Shown here piece after piece: positions 55,501-64,000 of a stretch of DNA of 64,000 nt. Under the pieces are notes generated by a model. The model was not told where the DNA came from. It saw nothing but the letters and a program-made list of their open reading frames with translations, and did not search any database. Position 1 is the first letter of the stretch. Every line of letters starts with the position of its first letter. Made by a program: the position numbers and the translations under genes. The stretch comes from Cladopsammia gracilis (taxonomy: Eukaryota > Cnidaria > Anthozoa > Scleractinia > Dendrophylliidae). The DNA lies in NCBI GenBank assembly GCA_022457155.1, contig JAJGOT010000275.1:750001-814000 (forward strand), written 5' to 3'.

Positions 55501-58500
55501 ATTTCATTAGATACACTTCTGATTATGACTCTCGCACCAACTCTGTTGCGAGTGAAAACCAGCTTTTAATACCTAGGTCTGGAGCAGGTCCCGGTTGTTC
55601 AAAAGGTGGATAGCGCTATCCACTGAATATATCACTATCCAGTGGATAAGTATTAACAAAATCCTTTGTGTTATCTGCTGGATTGTGATTTTTCCGGTGG
55701 ATAGCACCATCCACCTTTTGAACAACCGAGCCAGAAATTGAATGCAAGGTGTCAGACATGACTCTTATGAAATTTATAAAAGCTTAGGTGAGTTTTACAT
55801 GAATTTCATCCAAAACTGGGTGCCCATCTATAGGATGCCTGAATGCCCACCTGGTTAAAAGCATGGTCTGGAGAAGTTTCTGCTTAAGGGAAGGGGAAAA
55901 TGTAGCATTTTTGTGTTGCTGGGACCATATGTGAGCACTCACTTAGAAGAGGTTTCTGCCTTTGTAGCAGCTGTCCCTTAGAAGAGGTTCAGCTGTAGTG
56001 GAAATTATTTTAAAAAAATGTTTATTTGTTAATTTTCATTTCTTTTTGTTTGCTACAGCTTCTTTTAGAACATTTAGAATGTTTAGTAGCACGACATGAA
56101 AGGTCGTTAAGAATGACAGTTGTCAAACGACAGGCCGCGACAACTGGTGGTGTGTCGTCAGAAGTAGAAGTTCTTAAGGCTCTAAAATCACTCTTTGAGC
56201 ACCACAAGGCTCTTGATGAAAAGGTGAAAGATTGTATTTTGTAGACTTTAAGCCCTTAGAAACCCTTTAACTCCCAAGGGTGCAAAAAACCAAAATTCAA
56301 GAAAAATCCCACATTTCATATTCTAAAATGTTGAAAAACAAATGGCACCATGCGAAAGTACTGCCCAAGAGGTTTCATTTGAATGGTCACATCATAGGAT
56401 TTTGTCAACAGATGCAAAAGTTAGGACTACACTACATGTTTCCTGGGTGTGAATGGGTCAGTTTACTTCCTTAGTAACCCCATAAATAATGGAAGAGTTT
56501 GGCAGACTAAGTAATCCTCAAACATTTAAGCTTGCCACGCATCCACACATTCTTAGTAAATTTAAAAGTTTGGTGTCCATTTTGTTATTATACATGTATG
56601 TTGTGATTCAATTTTTGTTTTGGTTTGAAAATTTTTAACCAGTTTAATTGTTAGTTTTCCTTTGTCTTTGATTATCGCAATGTAGCTGAGACAAAGGAAA
56701 ATTAAAATGAAGCTGGTTTGAAATTGACATACATGTACCAAATACAAAATTTAAACCACAACATATTCGTAGGTTATTGTTTAATTTTGACAAAACATGT
56801 AAAGGATGGCTTCAGCATAGTTTTTGCTATATTGCTGCTCCCTGCAATATTATGCTATAATTTTGCATTCAAAACATGGTGTTTGAAAAAATGATGGGGC
56901 ACTTGCAAGTAAGTCCACTGCAAATATTTTCTAGTGATATTTTTCTTCACACTATCAAAACTATATATTTGTATACTGTGACCAACTCCTTATTATTATT
57001 CAGCAGACAGGCTGCAAGATGTCAATGAACATTCACTATCACAAAGAAAATCCTTAGCATTTTTAACAAACAGCTATATTCATTCAAAACTAATCAAAAC
57101 TTAATAAAAGTATGTGTTTTAATAGTTATGCATGTATCAAGTTTATCCACAACTGCTATACATATGAGAAAACCCTTGTTTTTTTTTTTTTCAAAAATTT
57201 TATTGTGCCATGACCTTAAGATCATTTACACGAGGTGAGGATACTTGACACATTTTAAGTGTCCACCAGTATCATCTCTATTGTATTTGGCACCTTTTAC
57301 ATGTAACTGTCATTTATTACTCAGAATAAGCATTTGTTTTGGCTTGCAAACTCCCACAACCATTCCTTATTTGTACAATGGAAGAATGTCATTTTAGCCT
57401 ACCTACAACACTGATGACACTTGACGTTGTTTTAAACAAGATGTCATTGTTTGTTTTAGGTGCGTGAAAGACTACGACAGGCTGTCGAAAAGAACAATGC
57501 ACTGGAAGGAGAGCTTGAAGAAACAAGAGAAAAGGTGAAGACTTGTCATTAAGCATACATGAAACCTCTTATGCGAAGACATACACTAATGGCTAGCTAC
57601 TAAAAGGGCTAAAATAAATGGATAATAACTGATATCAAAAGCATAAAAGCATTAAAACATTTCCTCAGGCCATTTGAAAGACCACACAGAGTTTTAAATG
57701 GATGATGTAGTTTTGTAGCTTATTCAACATCAATGTTTTGATCTATTTTTTTTTTTTTTTTTAGCTCAAAGAGCTTGAACAAGAGAATGAAGATATCAGA
57801 CTTCGGAATCTCAGGAGAGTGAGAACTGAAGAAAAACTTCACACGTCAACTGAAAACTGTGTAGAAAATGGCAGTGAAGATTCTAATGGAGAAAAGGTCA
57901 GCATTATGACTGTATTGGGGCCAATTTACACAGTACAACTTTGTCGCATGCGACACACTTACACCGTTCTTAAGACATGCTTACAACACAAATTACTTCC
58001 TGTAAATCAACTAAAGTCATCTGGTAAGCATGGCACAAGTGTGTCCCATGCAACAAGTTGTACCATGTAAAGGGACCCTGGCAGATCAGATTTTGATTTA
58101 CATGTACATGGTTACAGCTACCGGTATACACAGGGTTGTCATTAGAAGCCAGCATCTGGCTATTATGGACAACAGACATGGGAAGCTATTTTGAGTTTCT
58201 GATGACTGCCTATTTTCCTTGTGTAGCTGGCTTAAGACCTCAGAGCTTAATGACAGTCTTGTATATGTTGTAGGTTGAAATGAAATTCAGGTTAAAATGA
58301 TTTCAACCTAGTTTGATTTTGAATTTCTTTTGTCTTTGATTCATTATCATAAATTATCAGAAACAAAGGTAATTCAAAATCAAACTAGGTTGAAATCATT
58401 TTAACCTGAATTTCATTTCAACCTACAACATAATACATGCAACTTAGTGCTATTTAATGGCATGTTATTTTTTTTGGAGGGAGATACGCTTTTATTTCCA

Positions 58501-61500
58501 AGCTGTAGACTGTTCATTACTGTAGGAAAACATAGTTAGTGTCAAAACAAAGGGCATATCCCTGATTAGTTTGAACCCCATATTTGGAAAGAAAAATATA
58601 ACAAGACTAATTCCCAAGATGCTTATTGGTTTATCATTATGCAGCATCTGGTTGAAACAGACACAAGGAAATTATACTTTCCAACAAAATGACTCCATAC
58701 ACGAAAATACGAAATATACCTAACAGACTTAACCAAAACAATCTTTCCCCAAGCTTTACAACAAACAAAGTAAAAAGACTTTCCAGGTGCTGATGTTGTA
58801 CATGTAGCTCATGGGAACCAGAGACATTCACACTTATATTGCACAAACATGAACATGTACATGTATGAAGGAAAGATGGTGGATACCCAAAAGCTCTGTG
58901 GTCCAGTGGTCTTTTCACAAAATTCTGTGCCCGTCATTCAAAGAGAGAAGCTGTAATGGAATTGAAGAAAATATAGCGGATCAAAGTCAGTATTTGGCAT
59001 TAAATGGGCTGTGTATGTGATCTTAGAGAAATCTGATCGCCAAAGTTGTGACCTAAACCAGGAAATGTCTGTCGCAATTTCAAGCCCTGACATGCCTTTT
59101 GTTACTGTACAGTGCTGCGTGCTTGTAATGACTGACTGGTGTTCTTTGCAGCATCTTTCCAATGGACCTATCAGTCTTGACATAAGTGCACATGAAGAGC
59201 AAATGGAAGAGATGCAGTTTCTCCTTGACAAACGAACCAAGGAGCTTGAACGGGTAACAAAAACATTGTTTAAAACTACAACTGTAGCAGTAATAAGAGA
59301 ATTGCATTCAAAATGGAGTAGCACAAAATTATGACATCATCTGGTAGAAATGATTCTAAAAAAATAATAATCAGTCATACATTAAAGGGGCAAATATGTC
59401 ACTGTAATTTTGCTGATTTTTAGACAACGCTATTAAATATTCAACTTAGTATATTTGCTCACACACAAAATGCTCCTAAAACAGTTGCAATCCATTTCCA
59501 TCCTGGCCATCTGCAGCGAAAGACATCTCTTTATAATTTCAGTGCAACAATAACTGTAGTGATTGTCAACAGAACTGGTCCTTTTTTTTTAAGTTTCTGT
59601 TGATACAAATATGGTTTTTGGCTTGTCAAAAATTAAAATGACATAACCAGCCTTAAACTTACACTGGCATGGATGCCTTGGAGTGAGTAAATGCATGTGT
59701 TGTAGGTCAAAATTACTTTAGGTTAAAATTATTTCAAACTAGGTTAATTTTTATTTTTCTTTGTCTGAGATTATGTCAATGAATCTGGGACAAAGGAAAA
59801 TAAAAATTAATCCAGTTTGAAATAATTTTAACCTAAAATAATTTTAACCTACAACACATGCATAGGAACACTTTAAAGCAGATGTTTATCAGGTTAGGTG
59901 ACCAGCAAGCAAACAAATTTACTACCAATTAAGGTCTGTTTTTCTTCTGAAAATTGTCAGATTTGTTTCCAACCTTGCTTGCTCTTGTTTTTTTAGCTCA
60001 CAAGAGAAAATAAAGACTTGAAAGAGAGATGTACAACACTTGAAGAAGAATTACGAATTTGCAATAAGCAAATGGATAGAGGAAATACCTCAATACAGAG
60101 ATTGGAAAGAGATTTAGATGAGGTATGTTCATTTTAATTGACAGATGCACATTGTCTCTCTTCACCCAGGTGTATAAATGGGTTTATGGGTTGGCAACAT
60201 AATGCTGGGGAAAATCCTGTGATGGACTAGCATTCCATCCAGGGGGGAGTAGCAATACTGCTAGTTGCCTCATGCTACAGAAACCAGGTTCAGCTTTGGT
60301 TATGTGGACTGTCTACAGGCAGCTCATGTGCAACTGTACCTTTTTTATCCCATAGAGTACCCATGTACACTTTGCTCGGAAAACGTTTTTGCAAAATTCT
60401 GATGTGATATTTGTATTTGTAAATTTTCAACAGGCCGCAGCACAGAAATCAGACATGGAAGATAGAATAACAACTCTTGAGAAACGTTATGTGCGACTCC
60501 AACATGAAGTCACAGCGCTGAATGATGATAATGAGAGACTAGAAACTGAGCTGGCAAGTAAAGAAAGTGAACTTATACAGGTTAGCAAAAGTGACTATTG
60601 ACACTTAACACAAGTCTGTGTTGCATATAAAAAATGTCATAAACTGTTATAATCTGTTATAATACAACATGTACATAATATAAATTATGGTTGTACAAGG
60701 CAGTGTTCATCTTATCTTTTTTTTTCCCAATTTGAGGTGTCTGGTTACCTGATGAAACACTCTTTTGAGTGTCTGATACTGTTTGAGTACATCAATATTA
60801 TTTATATGATTTCTATCTGGAAATATTGTTTTGTGATTTAAGATTTCTTTGTTATTCTAACAAAAGATTGGTCAGATGTTTAAGGGGTACATCACCAGGA
60901 TTTGTGTCACTTGTGTCAATCCAAAACCCCTAAAGTGTTTTTTGTAGTAACAGTAACCTTAAAATAATAGTTTGGTTTTCTGATAAATTACCACCCTAAC
61001 CACCCTAATCTATCAAAACTGTTGATGAGTGTCTCTAGTCATAGACGGACTGGGTCTTGCACCTTTATTTACTAACTTTTTTCAAGTTCTGTCATTTTCA
61101 TTTTCCAAAATAGACTATAGAACAGAATTGTTTGATTTTGTTCTTTTCTTTTTTGTAAATAATTGAAAGTATTGTAGCATGGTTTTGAACTAAAAAGCCG
61201 GTCGCAATCCCCATGAAACTGCCCATTTAAAATGTTATTGTGTGGCATAGTCTGTGTATTGGTAGAGTAGAATCCTGCTAACTTTAACCATTAGGAAAAA
61301 AACAACATTTTCAGGGCTCGAAATTAAAAAAAAAGTTCAGTCGCCATTTTGCGACTAGATACAAAAATCAAGTCGCAAGTTCACAAATTTTAGTCGCAAA
61401 ATTAAGTAGCAACAATATTAGTTAAAAAATAACTTTGACTAACAAATGATTGCATGTAACAAGATTTTATTACTTCAACAGCTTTCACGTTATCTCTAAT

Positions 61501-63114
61501 GATGACTGTACATGTACAGAACGAAACATGCAATACTATAAACTTGGCCGCCACAATCGTAACGATCAAGACATTTTTCTCGATCTTAAAACTAGTGTAC
61601 AACCCAAACTTATATTTTTTGGTTAAATTAGCTTCCAGAAAGGATACAATCTTGGAACATATCTACTTAAACGTCCGTCACCGTTGCGAAATTGATGATA
61701 CTTTGACGGATTCCACCTGGCCGCGATCGGCCGCGATGACAGCTCTAATCCAGCGGTTTAACAAACAAAAATATGAGCCTGCAATACATATGAATAAGAA
61801 ACCGCTGCAATGGCGGCCGCGATCGAGGGAATAGCGTTGCGTCGTAACATTGCGGGTAAATTACGTACAATTTTACCCCATATCTTCAAATGCCTACGAT
61901 AATCAAGGCACACAACAATATTTTTTCAGTTCTTTATTTATTTCTGCAAAAATGGTGGCAAAGTAGCGACTGCTAGGCTTTTCATTTCGTTATTGGCCAA
62001 GGCGAAAACTACTCGCAAATTTGCGACTCCTCTGGAAGTTTTAGTCGCAAACACAAAAATTAAGTCGCAAATGCGACCGTATTGGTCGCAATTTCGAGCC
62101 CTGATTTTGACTTATCAAAGAATAAAATCTCTAACTAAGTGAAGCAGCAAGAAGTATGAATTTTGTGGTTTTGAGTTGTCCAGATTCTACTGCACAGTAA
62201 CTTCCTTTCTTAATTTGAAAATTAGCACATTTGAATTGGATTGTAAATGTAATCATATTTCCATAAACATTAAGCTGTTGGTTGTGTATAGTATCAATGT
62301 CATTTAATGTCTTGTTTTTACAGACAGAAGAAAAGGTCCGGTTACAGCAAGAAAGACTGGAACTTGCTGAGCAGAATCTTAACCAGTCATTACGAAAAGC
62401 TGAAGCACTGCCCAAAATTGAGGAAGAATTGGCAGTGCAAATGGCTGCCTTAAATGAGGTAAGGCTTACATGAAGTAAATGTCAATGTACATAGTCTCTT
62501 CAAAAAGTGTGAAAACACATATTGTATGTAATTTCAAGACGTACTGTAGAAAAAGGTTTAGTATTGAAAAAGCTTGGAGGGCTGCTTCAAGGCTCAAAGG
62601 TCTGTGCCAGTTTAGCAGAATTTCGTTTCTTGTAATCATACAGATTCTGATCCTAGCTCAGGAGTTTGTTGTTCTGCTAATTAAATATGAGTTTTGGGAT
62701 AAATGAGTGACCGTCAAGTTTTGGCTGGCGTATAGGTTGAGGTTGATTTTGGGGGCTGATTCAACTTACAGCTGTATATGTTGTGGTTTAATTTTTATTT
62801 TGGTTTAACATTTTTCAAACGAGTTTGATTTTGATTTTCCATTGTGTCAGATTATGGTAATGAATCTAAAACAAAAGAAAATAAAAATTAAACTGGTTTG
62901 AAAATTTTAAACCAAAATAATATTTAAACCACAACATATACACCAGAAAATATGGCAGTCAGTATTGTCTTATAAAAACTTTCCACTCAGTTAACAAGCT
63001 ACATGTAAGTATGTGGTATTTTATTTCCAGGCTGCCGAGAAACATGTCACTGCTGAAGAGACTGTTCAACAACTGGAAATCCAGGTTCAGGACCTTCAGG
63101 CAGAGCTTCATAGG
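49350..63114 (+). CDS. PPFIA: liprin-alpha, N-terminal part (11 exons, continues past the window)
   Basis: Liprin-alpha (SYD-2) is the scaffold that organises presynaptic active zones and binds LAR phosphatases, ELKS, RIM and KIF1A. The 471 residues seen are the N-terminal coiled-coil part. They open with [32 protein letters not shown], then [77 protein letters not shown] and [20 protein letters not shown], all near those of human and fly liprin-alpha. The three SAM domains lie beyond the right edge. All introns are phase 0. Exon 2 has no counterpart in the bilaterian proteins as I recall them. No intact second gene lies in the introns. Confidence 0.95.
50157..50267 (+). CDS. PPFIA: liprin-alpha exon 2 (extra 37-residue cassette)
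   Basis: Codes [20 protein letters not shown] and [17 protein letters not shown]. Acceptor TTTTTAG, donor GTGAGT. It falls between the parts that are adjacent in human and fly liprin-alpha, so it looks like a lineage-specific or alternative exon. Confidence 0.85.
54030..54468. mobile_element. element with CTCTCTAAGATGGACACC ends in liprin intron 2
   Basis: CTCTCTCTAAGATGGACACC at the left and GGTGTCCATTGACAGAGAG at the right are inverted; inner pieces repeat GTCTTATAGAG. Similar GTGTCTGC/GTGTCC text occurs at 24349-24520. Confidence 0.55.
54583..54684 (+). CDS. PPFIA: liprin-alpha exon 3
   Basis: [20 protein letters not shown] and [14 protein letters not shown], the conserved coiled coil. 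Acceptor TTCTTGTAG, donor GTGAGT. Confidence 0.97.
54768..54937. mobile_element. palindromic MITE in liprin intron 3
   Basis: Arms AATAGACCAATTCTGATGTA... CATACTTGGCTCCGAGGC face GCCTCGGAGCCAAGTATG...GGAATTGGTCTATT. About 170 bp. Confidence 0.85.
55587..55733. mobile_element. family B MITE in liprin intron 3
   Basis: Ends CCCGGTTGTTCAAAAGGTGG and CCACCTTTTGAACAACCGAG, with GATAGCGCTATCCACTGAAT inside. Confidence 0.85.
56059..56223 (+). CDS. PPFIA: liprin-alpha exon 4
   Basis: [20 protein letters not shown] through [17 protein letters not shown], the most conserved part of the N-terminus. Acceptor TTTGCTACAG, donor GTGAAA. Confidence 0.98.
56262..56468. mobile_element. family E repeat in liprin intron 4
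   Basis: CCCTTTAACTCCCAAGGGTG and GAGGTTTCATTTGAATGGTC show the fourth copy of the family seen in LRRC56 introns 14-16. Confidence 0.75.
56597..56765. mobile_element. palindromic MITE (family P), liprin intron 4
   Basis: TATGTTGTGATTCAATTTTT faces AAATTTAAACCACAACATA, with centre CCTTTGTCTTTGATTATC...GAGACAAAGG. The most diverged of four copies. Confidence 0.75.
57460..57534 (+). CDS. PPFIA: liprin-alpha exon 5
   Basis: [25 protein letters not shown]; heptad pattern. Acceptor TTGTTTTAG, donor GTGAAG. Confidence 0.95.
57765..57896 (+). CDS. PPFIA: liprin-alpha exon 6
   Basis: [20 protein letters not shown], then a polar stretch [16 protein letters not shown]. Acceptor after a long T run. 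The donor GTCAGC is weak, so a slightly different end is possible. Confidence 0.85.
58264..58432. mobile_element. palindromic MITE (family P), liprin intron 6
   Basis: Perfect arms of nearly 60 bp: TATGTTGTAGGTTGAAATGA...TTTGATTTTGAATT and the exact reverse complement, around a 40-bp centre. Confidence 0.92.
59152..59253 (+). CDS. PPFIA: liprin-alpha exon 7
   Basis: [20 protein letters not shown] and [14 protein letters not shown]. Acceptor GTTCTTTGCAG, donor GTAACA. Confidence 0.92.
59691..59863. mobile_element. palindromic MITE (family P), liprin intron 7
   Basis: ATGCATGTGTTGTAGG and CCTACAACACATGCAT at the ends, with long pairing arms and the centre CTTTGTCTGAGATTATG...GGACAAAGG. Confidence 0.9.
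59997..60122 (+). CDS. PPFIA: liprin-alpha exon 8
   Basis: [20 protein letters not shown] and [22 protein letters not shown]; coiled coil. Acceptor TTTTTTAG, donor GTATGT. Confidence 0.95.
60434..60580 (+). CDS. PPFIA: liprin-alpha exon 9
   Basis: [20 protein letters not shown], a hallmark liprin block, through [11 protein letters not shown]. Acceptor TTTTCAACAG, donor GTTAGC. Confidence 0.96.
61312..62103 (+). mobile_element. hAT5-like non-autonomous element, copy 2 (792 bp)
   Basis: CAGGGCTCGAAATT and AATTTCGAGCCCTG ends, with a 5-bp duplication ATTTT (61307-61311, 62104-62108). Opposite orientation to 20726-21494 and nearly the same sequence, including the open frame at 61499-61834. In liprin intron 9. 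Confidence 0.87.
62324..62458 (+). CDS. PPFIA: liprin-alpha exon 10
   Basis: [44 protein letters not shown], close to the human [17 protein letters not shown] block. Acceptor TGTTTTTACAG, donor GTAAGG. Confidence 0.97.
62774..62941. mobile_element. palindromic MITE (family P), liprin intron 10
   Basis: GTATATGTTGTGGTTTAATT and its counterpart AATTTAAACCACAACATATAC-like right arm (ends 62941), centre CAGATTATGGTAATGAATCT. Confidence 0.88.
63031..63114 (+). CDS. PPFIA: liprin-alpha exon 11 (last in window)
   Basis: [28 protein letters not shown]; acceptor ATTTCCAG, donor GTGAGT, phase 0. The gene goes on beyond base 64000. Confidence 0.95.
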
Positions 63115-63497
63115 GTGAGTGGACTCTTCTTGATCCATCACTTTGTTATCAGGCAGCAGAAGACATGCATTACTCTGTCTTCTTCAAGTTCGATTCTTGC
63201 CTTAGCAGGAGGGCTATCATGATCATTTTAGGCCAGGGACAGGGTTTTTCCCTAGCTATTATGAGTTTAAGTTCCAGCTGCTTTGATAGAAAAACAAAAC
63301 ATTAACAACACTTGGAACCATGTTTTCCCACTTACTTTGTTCACATCACTTTACCGCCTTTTTAAAAAAATTAGTGACAGCCCTGCTGCAGTCTTTTGTC
63401 CATATTATTGTAAAGTAGCAAAGCTGTCTCCCCACCAGGTCACAGAGGGGTTTTTCAGATCTTACATGTACACTGAAAAATTCAGCCTGTGATGTAA

Positions 63498-63903
63498 AGG
63501 TGATGTTACACGAGCTGATTTTTAACGCCGTCTTTTAATCCATGTTACACGAGACAACTTTTAACGCAACTTTGTTGCGGCAACAGTCGGCAACGGTATG
63601 TTGCACGAGACGATTTTTAACATTGTCCGCAACGTTTGAGCCCAGGCTCCTGCTCGACAAATCGAAATAAGTCACAAGACAGGTTTTTCCTCGTAGAATT
63701 TTATAAGTTTTCGCCTTTCGGCGTCATCTAAACAAATTTCAGGTACAAATTCGACTTCATCTTCAACAAGCTCCGCCATTTTGTCTGTTTACGTGATGTC
63801 GTGACACTTTTCGGTTGTCCGTGGTGCATTCAGGGACGATGTTGCGTTAAAAGTCAGCGGCGGGGGTGTTACACGCGCCAACTCCAACAAAATTCGGGCA
63901 ACA

Positions 63904-63949
<46 letters not shown>

Positions 63950-64000
63950 GCGCGACGAAATGTTGCGTTAAAAATCGGCCTGTGCGCCATGTTACACGAT
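63498..64000. mobile_element. GTTACACGAG MITE, cut by the window edge
   Basis: Left end AGGTGATGTTACACGAGC resembles 30557-30844. Units ATTTTTAACG and GTTACACGAGAC recur in both orientations, with AACCTGCAACATTGTTG palindromes. The last bases CATGTTACACGAT repeat the end motif, but the far end cannot be seen. Confidence 0.65.

Noticed and set aside
1..64000. tRNA or rRNA genes
   Set aside because: No tRNA-like B box with matching acceptor stem and no rRNA text was noticed; a covariance-model scan (tRNAscan-SE) would settle it.

Overview
The window is animal nuclear DNA. It carries genes with GT-AG introns that match metazoan families (liprin-alpha, LRRC56, the mitochondrial calcium uniporter regulator EMRE) and one large TPR-CHAT gene. 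It is densely seeded with short inverted-repeat elements and microsatellites. A TPR-CHAT gene with many near-identical 40-residue repeats and a MITE-rich genome suggest a cnidarian, most likely an anthozoan such as a stony coral. That placement is inference; no species marker is visible.

Layout. 1-3793: gene-poor, repeats. 3794-7168 (minus): single-exon TPR-CHAT gene, 1124 aa, 16 TPRs and a C-terminal CHAT domain whose catalytic His position reads Asn. 7169-15600: mobile elements (a CCAAT-rich MITE family, a nested MITE, a 5'-truncated LINE, a 2.1-kb TTAA-flanked element) and one candidate 5' exon near 11.7 kb. 15616-15870 (plus): compact EMRE (SMDT1) reading frame. 17938-40046 (plus): LRRC56 in 17 exons, rebuilt by splice-phase bookkeeping to a 649-residue protein once a 143-bp element in exon 13 is set aside. 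40.4-49.3 kb: repeat-rich intergenic DNA, including a 232-bp tandem duplication. 49350 to beyond the right edge (plus): liprin-alpha, first 11 coding exons (471 aa), every intron in phase 0.

The genes do not form an operon-like unit. LRRC56 belongs to assembly and transport of ciliary dynein arms, liprin-alpha to the presynaptic active zone scaffold, EMRE to the inner mitochondrial membrane, and TPR-CHAT proteins to a caspase-like peptidase clan of mostly unknown role in animals.

Most notable: (1) a MULE-like MITE with a 9-bp target duplication sits inside an LRRC56 coding exon. It brings a stop codon, yet also creates a GT...ACTAAC...AG set that would remove it in frame as a new 140-nt intron. 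(2) A MITE has expanded internally into a tandem array of CCAAT motifs. (3) Two near-identical 0.77-0.79 kb hAT5-like elements lie in opposite orientation 40 kb apart. (4) Four palindromes of one family lie in liprin-alpha introns. (5) Liprin-alpha has an extra in-frame 37-residue exon in its N-terminal coiled coil. (6) The CHAT catalytic dyad is altered.
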